A DNA stretch of 64,000 nt. It comes from Rubrimonas cliftonensis. Its GTDB lineage: Bacteria > Pseudomonadota > Alphaproteobacteria > Rhodobacterales > Rhodobacteraceae. Both the position numbers and the translations under genes were made by a program. A model generated the notes under the pieces. It saw only the letters and a list, made by a program, of their open reading frames with translations, searched no databases and was not told the DNA's origin. Positions 30,049-38,112 of the stretch are shown here, piece after piece. The stretch lies in contig NZ_FNQM01000005.1 of NCBI RefSeq assembly GCF_900107585.1, forward strand, positions 186,001 through 250,000. Direction: 5' to 3'. The number at the start of each line of letters is the position of its first letter. Position 1 is the first letter of the stretch.

Positions 30049-31968
30049 TCACTCCCGTCCGCCGGCGCGGCCGCCGGGCCGCCCGCCGGCCGGGCCGCCC
30101 GCCTGTCGCGCGGACCCGCCTTCCGGCTGGCCTCCCGACTGGCCGCCTGGCGCGTAGAGCTTGTTGAGTTCGCGCCCGATCAGCGCGCGGATGTCGTCGT
30201 CGGCCTGATCTGCGACGCGGGCGTAGTCTTCCACGAAACGGTCCCACAGCTCCGCCTTGCGCAGCGCCGGGACGACCTGGCTGAGGCCGCGCCGCTCCAG
30301 CGTCTGCTCCAGCGTCTCGGGGTCGAAGCTCTCCAGCGCGACGCGCATCGCCGTCTTGATGCCGCCGACCAGCGCCATCTGGTGCGAGACGAGCGACTTC
30401 AGCGCGTCGGCCACCGCCGCCTCGCCGCTGAGATAGCCCGAGGTCAGCGGGCGCAGCAGTCCGTCCGCCGCGGCCTGCGCGTCCGGCGCGAACTTCAGCG
30501 GGTTGGCGCCGAACTCGATCTCGGTGCCGGCGACGCCGAGCTCGCGCTTCACCGTGCGGCGGCTGTCGAGCAGCTGGCGCAGGGCGTCGGCCATCGCCAC
30601 CAGCACCGCGCCGGCTTCGCGGGCCCGCGCAACGCGCCTGCCGCGCGGCACCTCGTCGATGTCGAGGCCCATGGCGTCGAACAGCGCGGCGAGCGCCGCC
30701 TCGGCCTCCAGCGCGTCGGGGCTTGCGGCCGGGCGGGGCGCGGCGGGGTGGACCTGGGTCGCGCCGCGGGGCGGTTCGGGCCGGGCCGGCGCCGGTTCGA
30801 CGGGCGTCGGCCCGGCGTCCTCGGGGCCCTGCTCGGGAAAGCCTGCGGCGCCGGGTTCGCGCGCGCGCTGAGGCGCGCCCGACGGCGTGGGCCCGCCGAG
30901 GGAGAGGCCCGGCGTCGCGCGACCGGGCGCCTGTCTCTCTGCGGCGAGCGGATCGGCGTCGCCCGGATCGGATCGTCCGGGATCGGATCGTCCGGGATCT
31001 GGCGAGAGCGGATCTGGCGAGAGCGGATCTGGCGAGAGCGGATCGGGCGAGAGCGGATCTGGCGGCGCCCCCTCATGCGGCGGATCCGGATCCGGCGCGG
31101 GCGCCGCGCCGCGCCCGAAAAGGGCGTCGTCGTCCCGAGCCGGCGCGGCGCCCTCTGGGCCGAAGAGATCGTCCTCCGGCGCGGCGGCGGTAAACGGATC
31201 GGCGGCGGCGGCCCGAGCCGGCTTTGGCGGGCCGAAGGGGTCGTCCTCGTCGTTCAGCCAGTCTTCGGGCGACGCTGGGCCGGAGCCAGACCCTGCAGGA
31301 CGCGACGGCGCCCCCCCAGGCGACGGCGGGGCGGCGGAACGCGACGGCGCGTCGCCGAGGCCCTGCGGCGCGGGCGGCGCTCGCCGCTGGGCGCCGCCGA
31401 GGCTCAGACCCGGCCCCGGGTTGGGCGCCGCCGCGGCGCCGGGCGCGGCGGCGGGCGCCGCCGAGAAGCCGGACGGCGCTGCCGATGGCCCGGACCTGTC
31501 TCCGCGCAGCGAAAGCCCTCCTGCGCGCGGCGCCGTCGACGACGGGGAGAACGCCGGCCCAGGACCTCCCGGCGCGTCGCCCTGCCGCCCGAACGGATCG
31601 TCGTCGCCGGCGGGCCGCGAGGGGGCGGCGAAAGCCGCGCGGCGCGGCGCCACGCTGATCGCGATCTCGCCCACGGGCAGGAACAGCCGCGCCCCGCCCG
31701 CCGGCAGAGCGGTCGGCTGACCGCGCTGCAGCCGCGACTGAGGGTCGCCCAGCGCGGTGCCGCCCGAGCTGCGGTCCACCAGAACCAGCGCGTCGCCCTC
31801 GCCCCTCAGCTCCAGATGCAGGCCGGAGACGCGGCAGCTCGGATCGATCAGCGTCCAGTCCGCATCGGGCGAGCGTCCGATGGTGAACGGCGCGCCGCCC
31901 AGCGTGGCGACCTTGATGGAGCCTTCCGCCGAGGTCAGGCCGCCGGAGAGTGTGAGGGTCACCTGCAC
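30049..31968 (-). CDS. tagH: T6SS FHA-domain scaffold TagH/Fha
   Basis: Fha proteins bind phosphothreonine and act downstream of PpkA in threonine-phosphorylation control of T6SS. The 639-residue protein starts at GTG 31968. It has an FHA domain at ~15-100 (FTIGRSPDADW, SGLHLEL), then a ~320-residue disordered Pro/Asp/Ala tract, and a C-terminal TagH domain (~420-600; LFDAMGLDID, ALRQLLDSRRTVKRELG). The disordered part contains GLSLxG three times, acidic-Pro-Phe motifs such as PEDWLNDEDDPFG (234-246), and four DPLSP repeats. It probably heads the tagH-tssK-tssL-tssM-tagF-pppA operon. Confidence 0.92.
   Translation of the reverse strand: MQVTLTLSGGLTSAEGSIKVATLGGAPFTIGRSPDADWTLIDPSCRVSGLHLELRGEGDALVLVDRSSGGTALGDPQSRLQRGQPTALPAGGARLFLPVGEIAISVAPRRAAFAAPSRPAGDDDPFGRQGDAPGGPGPAFSPSSTAPRAGGLSLRGDRSGPSAAPSGFSAAPAAAPGAAAAPNPGPGLSLGGAQRRAPPAPQGLGDAPSRSAAPPSPGGAPSRPAGSGSGPASPEDWLNDEDDPFGPPKPARAAAADPFTAAAPEDDLFGPEGAAPARDDDALFGRGAAPAPDPDPPHEGAPPDPLSPDPLSPDPLSPDPLSPDPGRSDPGRSDPGDADPLAAERQAPGRATPGLSLGGPTPSGAPQRAREPGAAGFPEQGPEDAGPTPVEPAPARPEPPRGATQVHPAAPRPAASPDALEAEAALAALFDAMGLDIDEVPRGRRVARAREAGAVLVAMADALRQLLDSRRTVKRELGVAGTEIEFGANPLKFAPDAQAAADGLLRPLTSGYLSGEAAVADALKSLVSHQMALVGGIKTAMRVALESFDPETLEQTLERRGLSQVVPALRKAELWDRFVEDYARVADQADDDIRALIGRELNKLYAPGGQSGGQPEGGSARQAGGPAGGRPGGRAGGRE
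30966..31055. repeat. 15-base tandem repeats inside tagH
   Basis: Two units of GATCGGATCGTCCGG (30966-30995) are followed by four units of GATCTGGCGAGAGCG (30996-31055, the last with one change) and a partial fifth. On the coding strand they give Asp-Pro-x-x-x pentapeptides (DPGRS and DPLSP). The 15-base period keeps the frame, so copy-number change would only lengthen or shorten the linker. Confidence 0.9.
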
Positions 31969-32189
31969 TGCGCGTTCTTCCGCATGTTGCGGGCCTGAGC
32001 CGCCGCGCCGGACGCGGCGCCGTTCAGGCCCGGACCTTGGCCATGGCTGTGACGGCGCGCACAGCGCGCCGGTTGCAGGGATGCTAACATACTCGTAGCG
32101 ATGATCCAGACGCGCGGCCCCGCCCCGGCGATCGACGCCCTCGAGGGCCTCCGGGGCGGACCGCGTCGCGCAGGGGAAGGAGACCGACC
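31969..32189. promoter_or_regulatory. Divergent promoter region between tagH and the DUF4280 gene
   Basis: The 221 bases between the divergent tagH (minus) and DUF4280 (plus) starts should carry both promoters. A locally A+T-rich patch (GATGCTAACATACTCGTAG, 32080-32098) stands out, but I cannot assign a convincing -35/-10 pair or a sigma-54 site. Confidence 0.4.
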
Positions 32190-32561
32190 ATGGCCATGCA
32201 ATGCGTCACCAGCGGCATGCTGATGTGCACCTTCGGCACCGCGCCCTCGGCGTTCAGCGCCACGCCGCGCATGACGAAGTCCGGCAACCAGATCGCGGCG
32301 AACATCATGTGCAACAAGCCGATGGTGAACATCAAACCGTTCAGCCCGTGCAACGCGCCATCCAACCCGAGCAACTGGAAGGGGCCGGTATTCACGCCGG
32401 GACCCTGCATTCCCGTGATCCCCGCGCCCTGGGCCCCGGGCGCGCCAACGGTGATGATCGACAACATGCCGGCGCTCAACAACACCTCCAAGTGCATGTG
32501 CACCTGGGGCGGCGTCATCCAGTTCACGACGCCGGGCCAGTTCACCCACAACATTCCCTGA
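32190..32561 (+). CDS. DUF4280 PAAR-like T6SS spike protein
   Basis: The 123-residue protein matches the DUF4280 (PAAR-like) pattern: a start of MAMQCVTSGMLMCTFGTAPS, NIMCNKPMVNIKPFSPC, PWAPGAPTVMIDNMPALNN and CMCTWGGVIQF. It has seven cysteines, probably for metal or disulfide-stabilised beta-prism folding. Such proteins are thought to cap the VgrG spike. There is no C-terminal toxin extension, and no effector gene follows, so it would carry cargo separately. An AGGAGA site precedes the ATG. It is a lone plus-strand gene between two minus-strand T6SS blocks. Confidence 0.88.
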   Translation: MAMQCVTSGMLMCTFGTAPSAFSATPRMTKSGNQIAANIMCNKPMVNIKPFSPCNAPSNPSNWKGPVFTPGPCIPVIPAPWAPGAPTVMIDNMPALNNTSKCMCTWGGVIQFTTPGQFTHNIP

Positions 32562-32585
32562 GCCGGAAGGCGTCCGCCCGGCGAG

Positions 32586-32601
32586 CCGCCGCGCCCGGCG
32601 G
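32586..32601. terminator. Hairpin between DUF4280 gene and ppkA
   Basis: CCGCCG-N4-CGGCGG is a short perfect stem in the 59-base convergent gap between the DUF4280 and ppkA stops. It is a weak candidate terminator without a T-run. Confidence 0.3.
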
Positions 32602-32620
32602 TCCTGTGGCGCGGCGCCGC

Positions 32621-34807
32621 TCATTCGCGGACGCGCATGAAACGCCGCGCCGCGCTGATCGGCGCGCCGTCGGCGCCGTAGAGGGTCAGCGCGGCGGCGA
32701 GTTCGGGCGCATAGGCGTCGATGCTCTCGGTCTTGGTGCGGGCGTAGCCGAACAGCGGCTCGGTCGTCAGCATCGCCGCGACCATGAACGTGCCGAAGGG
32801 AGGGTGGAAGGTGAGCGCGATGCGCGAGGCGGCGTTCTCCTCCAGCGGATAGGCGACGCGCACCGTGCGCCGTCCGCCCTCCACCGTCCCGATCTCGCTG
32901 AGGCGGTTCTGCTCGCGGTCCGGGTTGGGCAGCAGGTTGACGAGCGCGCCCTCGTTGTCGGCCACGACGACATAGAGGTAGCCGTCGACCTCCGCCGGCG
33001 CGATGACGTCGACCAGCGGGTTCGCGTCCGCCGGCAGGGTGTCGCCGCTCTCGGCGCCGTCGTTCAGATAGCGGATGGTCAGCGGCCCGGCGGCGACGCT
33101 GTCGGCGGGCAGCGCCCGCATCAGGCGGCAGACATAGGGGTTGAGCGTCTCGAGGTCGGCGTCGACGTCGCGACCGCCTGCGATGCGGCGCAGCGCGCTG
33201 ACGAACTCGCCAGCGGCCGCCGGGCTCGAGACGCGGCCCTGCGCCGTGATCGCGCCGGTCCCCGAGACGTCGGCGCTCAGCGGCCCGCAGTCCCGGAACG
33301 CCTCCAGAACGGCGTCCAGCGCGTCCTTCGGGATCGTGGGCGCATCGTGGCGCAGGGCGATGTCGAGCGTGAGGCCGCCGCTCTCCGCCGCCGCGCGCGC
33401 CGAGGTCTCGGCCCGCTCGGCCGCGCCGGCGTCGGGCGCGTCGGCCCTGAGCGTCGCGCGGTCCCGCACCACGTCGAGCCGCCAGTTCTCCAGCCCGGCG
33501 AGCGCGCGCAGCAGGCCCGCGACGCCCTCGTGCCAGAACTCCGACGGCGCGCCGCGCGCGATGCTGAGGTCGGCGGCGATGGAGGAGTCGGGCCCGGCGG
33601 CGGCGCCCAGCGCCTCCAGCAGCGCGTCGCGCGCCTCCTGATGCGGCGCGTTGCCCGTGGCGGTGGCCGGCTCGCCGTCGGCGGCGCTGAAGCGGTAGAC
33701 CTCGGCGACGGGCGGCTGCGGGGTCAGCAGGTCGCGCCCCGGACCCAGCAGCGCCGCCGCGCCGCCGATCGCCAGCAGGGCGACCAGCGCGACGGGCAGC
33801 AGCAGGCCGCGGCGCTTCTTCTCTCCGGCCGCCCCCCCGCGCGCGGCGGGTTTTCGGGCGCCGGCGCGGGCAGGGGGCTCGGCCGGCGCGGCGTCAAGCC
33901 TGAGCGGCCCTGCGACGCGCTTCGGCTCGCCGCCGAACGCGGCCTTTTCCCGCGGCGAAGGCGCGGGCTCCGCGCCGCGCCCGGCGATCGCGGCGTCCAG
34001 CGCGGCGGCGAGCGCCGCGGCGTCGGCGAGTCGGTTGGCGCGGCCGGGGGCGAGCATGCCCGACAGCACCGCGGCGAACGGCCCCGGCATGTCGGAGACG
34101 TCGGGCGCGATCTCCTTGGCGCGGCGGATCTCCAGCAGCCCCACCGGCAGCGGCGGGGCCGCCCCGCGCGCCGCAGCCAGCAGCGTCGCGCCGAGCGCGT
34201 AGATGTCGGACTGCGCGTCCGCCTGACCGTCCATCTGCTCGGGGGCCGCGTATTCGTACTTTCCGGCGAAGCCGCCGCCGATGACGGTGCCGGCGCCGGG
34301 CTTCACGTCCTTGGCGATGCCGAAGTCGATCAGCGTGGCGCGGGCGGGGTCGCCGTCGCGCAGCAGGATGTTGTCGGGCGAGATGTCGCGGTGCGACACG
34401 CCCAGCGCGTGGGCGGCGCGCAGGCCCTCGGTCACGCGCCGGCCGATGGTCAGCAGCGTCTCGACCGGCACCGCGCCGCGCTCCATCAGCTGCGCCAGCG
34501 ACGGCCCCTCGATGTACTCCATCACGAGGAAGTAGAGGCCGCCGTGCTGCTGCGTGCGCAGCAGTTCATAGTAGCGCACCACCGCGTCGCTGTTGATGTC
34601 GTGCATCAGCTCGCGGCGCATCAGCTCGATGAAGTTGCGGTCGGCGGAGAACTCCCGCTTCAGCACCTTGATGGCGACGGTTCGGTGGGCGACGATGTTC
34701 TCGCCCAGATAGACCTCTCCGGTGCCGCCCACGCCGATCAGACGCTCGATCCGGTAGGTCTCGTGCAGAACGTCGCCTGGGGCGAGGAGGGTCTCGGCGA
34801 ACGCCAT
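32621..34807 (-). CDS. ppkA: T6SS serine/threonine kinase PpkA
   Basis: The 728-residue protein has a cytoplasmic Hanks-type kinase domain: glycine loop GVGGTGEV (25-32), catalytic Lys47, HRDISPDN (139-146), DFG (161-163) and APEQ. All key residues are intact. A basic linker is followed by one transmembrane helix (~333-353) and a ~375-residue periplasmic part. That part holds a BON-like segment with Cys507 and Cys560 and then a DUF4384-like beta domain (~565-700, HPPFG at 668). PpkA normally phosphorylates Fha when the envelope is disturbed. The periplasmic module resembles the C-terminus of the neighbouring TonB-like protein. Confidence 0.93.
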   Translation of the reverse strand: MAFAETLLAPGDVLHETYRIERLIGVGGTGEVYLGENIVAHRTVAIKVLKREFSADRNFIELMRRELMHDINSDAVVRYYELLRTQQHGGLYFLVMEYIEGPSLAQLMERGAVPVETLLTIGRRVTEGLRAAHALGVSHRDISPDNILLRDGDPARATLIDFGIAKDVKPGAGTVIGGGFAGKYEYAAPEQMDGQADAQSDIYALGATLLAAARGAAPPLPVGLLEIRRAKEIAPDVSDMPGPFAAVLSGMLAPGRANRLADAAALAAALDAAIAGRGAEPAPSPREKAAFGGEPKRVAGPLRLDAAPAEPPARAGARKPAARGGAAGEKKRRGLLLPVALVALLAIGGAAALLGPGRDLLTPQPPVAEVYRFSAADGEPATATGNAPHQEARDALLEALGAAAGPDSSIAADLSIARGAPSEFWHEGVAGLLRALAGLENWRLDVVRDRATLRADAPDAGAAERAETSARAAAESGGLTLDIALRHDAPTIPKDALDAVLEAFRDCGPLSADVSGTGAITAQGRVSSPAAAGEFVSALRRIAGGRDVDADLETLNPYVCRLMRALPADSVAAGPLTIRYLNDGAESGDTLPADANPLVDVIAPAEVDGYLYVVVADNEGALVNLLPNPDREQNRLSEIGTVEGGRRTVRVAYPLEENAASRIALTFHPPFGTFMVAAMLTTEPLFGYARTKTESIDAYAPELAAALTLYGADGAPISAARRFMRVRE

Positions 34808-34944
34808 GGCGGGCTTCTCCAGATGCGGCCGGGGGACGCTAGCAACAATGGCGCGTCCGTCCTAGCCTTTCAGGCGCGGGTTAAGGGACTGGCGCCGTTG
34901 ACGACGCGCGATCGCGCGACGGAGGCGCGCCGCGCGTCGGCGCC

Positions 34945-37164
34945 TCACGGCCGGGCGGGGCCGGTCTCGATGAAGACATAGGCCCATTCGCCGCGGAAGG
35001 CGGGGTCGGCGGCGGAGAGCGCGGCGATCCGCTCCCGCAGCCAGGCGAGGTAGTCCGCGGCGGGTTCGGTCAGCGGGCGGTCGCCGTCGTGCAGCGGCGC
35101 GGTGGTTCCCAAGACCACGGCGATGTCCTTGCCGAACGGCGGCAGGACCGTGAGGCGCAGGTCGCCCCAGGCGTCTGCGCCCGCGCCCTCCGCGCCGAGC
35201 AGGATGCGCTCGGCGGGCGCGAAGCGTCGCGGTTCGGCGAAGCGGCTCGGCGCCAGATGCGTCACCACGCCCGAAGCGTCGTAGTAGTCAAGATACACCC
35301 AAGCCGGGTAATCCGGCGCCTCGAGGTCGAAGACGAGGCTCGCCCCTTCGACGAGCGACAGCCGCCGGGCCTCGGCGGCGCGACCGATCACGAGCGGGTC
35401 GTCGACCTGATCGGTCGACTGGGGCAGCCCGGCGCCCGCGACGCTCTCCAGCACGGCGCACTGGGGCGCCGGCAGCACCAGCAGGTCGTCGACCACCGGG
35501 ATAGCGCCGCCGACCGCGGCGCGCAGGCGCGCGACGGCTTCCGCGCGCAGGGCCTCCGTCGGCGCATGGCCGCGCAGCGCGACGCCGCCGGTCTCCGGCG
35601 CGAAGGCCGCCTCCAGCCGCGCGCAGGGGATCGCCGCGAGCGCCGCGCCGACGGCGTCGCGCGCCTGCGCGTCGGGCCGGGGCGCGCCGGGAATCAGGAA
35701 CGCGGCGATGGTCGCCAGCGACTGCGCGTCGAGTTCGGCCTCCGCGTCGCCGGCCCAGGCGCCCGCGACCGGAAGCGCCTCGGCGGCGGGCGGGGCGAGC
35801 CGCGCGGCGTCGGCCGGCGGCGCGGCCGCCGCCGCCGCGGCCCCCTCGACCGGCGCGGCGACTGCGGGGGCGGGCGCGGGGGCCGCGGCTTCGGCGCGCG
35901 GCGCGTCGGCGGCGGCCCGCGGCGCGGCGTCCGCCGGCGGCGAAAGGGCAGACGCCGCTGACGGCGCAGGGGGCGCCGCCGGCGCCGCCGGAGCGGCCGG
36001 AGCGGAGAGCGCGGCGAGCACCGTGTCGGGCGGCGTGGCGGACGCGGCCGGCTCCGCGGCTGGCGGAGAGAGCGCGGCGCGGGGCGCGGCGGCGAGGGCG
36101 GCGGCCTGGGCGCGCGTCGCGCCGGGCCTCGTCGGCGCGACGGTCTCGGCCTGCGCCGCCGCCGTCCCGACGCGAAGCGGGTCGGGCGCCTCGGCTACCT
36201 TTGCGTCCGCGATCTGCGGGAGTGATGGACGGGCCGCGGTCTGCTCCGGCGGTCTGGCCGCCGCCGCCTCGGCGGCGGGCGCCGCGGCTTCGGCCTGCGC
36301 CACGACGGGGGCCGACGCCGCGGCGACCGTGGGCTCGGCGCGCGCCGCCGCCGCCCGCGGCGCCGGGAGCGCCGCGGGCCTCGCCTGAGCGCCCTGCGCC
36401 GGCGCGGCTTCGGCGCGCGGCGTCTGCGGCGCGACCGACGCCGGCGCCTGCGCCGCGGACGGGGCGGACGGGCGGGCGGCGGAGGGCCTGACGCGCGCGG
36501 GTTCGGCGGATGCGGACCGGGGCGCAGCGGCGGTCAGGCCGGGCGCCGCTGGGGCGCTGGCGGTCGTCGTCGGCGCGTCGGGGAGCCGGGTGGGCGCGGC
36601 CGCCGCGGTCTCGGGCGGTCGCGCAACCGCGCTCTCGGACGCCGGGGCCCGCGACGCGAGCGGCGGCCCCGCCGGGGTCGATGGCGACAGCGGCGCGGGA
36701 GCAGGCGCCGCGGGACGCGCCGCGTCGGCCGCGGACGCCGCAGGCCGCGCCGGCGCCGCAGGCTCCGATGCGGCGGCGACGTTGGCGGCGGCGACGTTGG
36801 CGGCGGAAGGCGTCGCGGCGGCGACGCGGGCGGCGGACGGCGTCGCGGCGGCGGCCGTCTGGCCGGGGAGGCTCGCGATCCCTGCGCCCGGCGCATCGGC
36901 GGCCGCGGCGTCGGGCGCTTCGGCGAGATCGCCCGCCGAGGCCTCCTCCGGACGCTGGGTCGGCGCATCGAGCGCGGTCATCGAGAGGCGCGCGGCGGGC
37001 GGCGGCGCGGGCTTGGGCGGCTGCGGCGCCGTGGCCAGCATCAGCGCGAGGACGAGCCCCCCGTGCACGCCGACCGAGGCCGCCGCCCCGCCGGCCCAGC
37101 GCGCCGCCTCGCTCCAGGCCGCGCCCCCGGCCGGGCCGCGCCGCAATCGCGCCGCAGCGCTCAT
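34945..37164 (-). CDS. TonB-like envelope protein with BON-like and DUF4384-like C-terminus
   Basis: The 739-residue protein has a short basic cytoplasmic N-terminus, one transmembrane helix (~29-46) followed by a Pro-rich start (PQPPKPAPPP), and about 420 residues of Ala/Pro-rich linker, a layout like TonB or TolA. The folded C-terminus (~480-739) has a BON-like segment between Cys514 and Cys569 and a DUF4384-like domain with LPPFGKDIAVVLG. Directly downstream of exbB-exbD-exbD, it is the likely partner of that proton channel. It is not a standard TonB: the C-terminal receptor-binding domain is absent. The role in T6SS is inferred from position only. Confidence 0.75.
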   Translation of the reverse strand: MSAAARLRRGPAGGAAWSEAARWAGGAAASVGVHGGLVLALMLATAPQPPKPAPPPAARLSMTALDAPTQRPEEASAGDLAEAPDAAAADAPGAGIASLPGQTAAAATPSAARVAAATPSAANVAAANVAAASEPAAPARPAASAADAARPAAPAPAPLSPSTPAGPPLASRAPASESAVARPPETAAAAPTRLPDAPTTTASAPAAPGLTAAAPRSASAEPARVRPSAARPSAPSAAQAPASVAPQTPRAEAAPAQGAQARPAALPAPRAAAARAEPTVAAASAPVVAQAEAAAPAAEAAAARPPEQTAARPSLPQIADAKVAEAPDPLRVGTAAAQAETVAPTRPGATRAQAAALAAAPRAALSPPAAEPAASATPPDTVLAALSAPAAPAAPAAPPAPSAASALSPPADAAPRAAADAPRAEAAAPAPAPAVAAPVEGAAAAAAAPPADAARLAPPAAEALPVAGAWAGDAEAELDAQSLATIAAFLIPGAPRPDAQARDAVGAALAAIPCARLEAAFAPETGGVALRGHAPTEALRAEAVARLRAAVGGAIPVVDDLLVLPAPQCAVLESVAGAGLPQSTDQVDDPLVIGRAAEARRLSLVEGASLVFDLEAPDYPAWVYLDYYDASGVVTHLAPSRFAEPRRFAPAERILLGAEGAGADAWGDLRLTVLPPFGKDIAVVLGTTAPLHDGDRPLTEPAADYLAWLRERIAALSAADPAFRGEWAYVFIETGPARP

Positions 37165-37201
37165 CCGCGGCGTCTCCCGGCGCGGGCTTCGGGGGGCCGT
37201 C

Positions 37202-37627
37202 TCATGGGGCCGCGGTCGGCGTCACCACCAGCGCCGCCTCGGCGGCGCCCGCCTCGCGCAGCGCCTCGGCGAGCGGGAGGACCGCGCCGAGCGGCGCGCG
37301 GGCGTGCGCGTTGATCCGCACGAAGGGCTTCGGGCCGCCGCCCTCCGCGGCGCCGGCCACGGCCGCGAGGATCGCCGGCAGGTCGGCGGGCGCGCCGTCC
37401 AGCGCCAGCGCGCCGCTCTCCGAGACGCTGACCGTCAGCCCGCCCTGGGGCAGCGGCGCCCCGAGATCGGAGACCGGCGGGACCACCTCGAACGGCGCGT
37501 TGGCGTCCATCCGCCCGATCAGCATGAAGAACACCAGCAGGAAGAACACCACGTCGATCAGCGCGACGATGGTCTCGCGCGGCGCGCGGCGCGGGCGTCT
37601 GGCTAGCCGGAAGCCGTGCGGGTCCAT
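37202..37627 (-). CDS. ExbD/TolR family protein (second copy)
   Basis: The 141-residue protein has a short basic cytoplasmic tail, one transmembrane helix (~18-40) with the proton-conducting Asp25 in ALIDVVFFLLVFFML, and a periplasmic ExbD/TolR domain. It works with ExbB to convert proton flow into motion of a TonB/TolA-type protein. It sits 10 bases after the other exbD and just before the TonB-like gene. Having two different ExbD-type subunits with one ExbB is seen in some TonB systems. Confidence 0.9.
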   Translation of the reverse strand: MDPHGFRLARRPRRAPRETIVALIDVVFFLLVFFMLIGRMDANAPFEVVPPVSDLGAPLPQGGLTVSVSESGALALDGAPADLPAILAAVAGAAEGGGPKPFVRINAHARAPLGAVLPLAEALREAGAAEAALVVTPTAAP

Positions 37628-37637
37628 CGCGCGCCCC

Positions 37638-38090
37638 TCAGCCGCCGGCGGCGGGGCGCAGCCGCACCACCTGCACCGAGGCCGCGCCGGCGCGCTCGGC
37701 GGCGCCCAGCACGTCGACGAGCGCCTGCGTCGGCGCGGCGGGGGAGGGCAGCACGAGCACCTGCGGACCGCCGGCCGCGGCGATCGCCGCCGTCAGCGCG
37801 TCGGCGTCCATCGCCGCGCCGCGCAGCATCGCCGAGCCGTCGGCGGCGATGCGCACCAGCAGCGCGCGCGCCGCCTCCGGCGCGTCGGGGCCGCCGGCCG
37901 CCGGCGGCGCGGCCGCGCCCGGCCCAGCGCCGCCGTCGCCGGCCATCGGGATCATGTCGAGGTCGAGATAGCTCGACGTCACCATGAAGAAGACGAGCAG
38001 GATCAGCATGACGTCGATCAGCGGCGTCATCGGGATGCGCACCGGCCGCGCGGCCGGCCGGGCGATGCGGAAGCCGTCCGCGCCGCTCAT
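37638..38090 (-). CDS. ExbD/TolR family protein (first copy)
   Basis: A 150-residue ExbD/TolR protein. The start at the ATG at 38090 gives a basic tail, PMTPLIDVMLILLVFFMV with the channel Asp26, and a periplasmic domain interrupted by a Gly/Ala/Pro insert (~57-72). A longer in-frame start at 38174 would overlap exbB and add Arg-rich residues unlike the family. The spacing to both neighbours is short, so exbB-exbD-exbD-tonB-like is probably one transcript. Confidence 0.9.
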   Translation of the reverse strand: MSGADGFRIARPAARPVRIPMTPLIDVMLILLVFFMVTSSYLDLDMIPMAGDGGAGPGAAAPPAAGGPDAPEAARALLVRIAADGSAMLRGAAMDADALTAAIAAAGGPQVLVLPSPAAPTQALVDVLGAAERAGAASVQVVRLRPAAGG

Positions 38091-38112
38091 GCGGCGCCTC
38101 TGGCGGCGCCCG

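Noticed and set aside
30966-31070. CRISPR-like array
   Set aside because: Units are 15 bases with no spacers and lie in frame inside tagH; this is a coding tandem repeat.
32084-32554. A 156-residue frame on the minus strand opposite the DUF4280 gene
   Set aside because: The plus-strand product has a clear DUF4280 pattern and ribosome site; the minus frame is its shadow.
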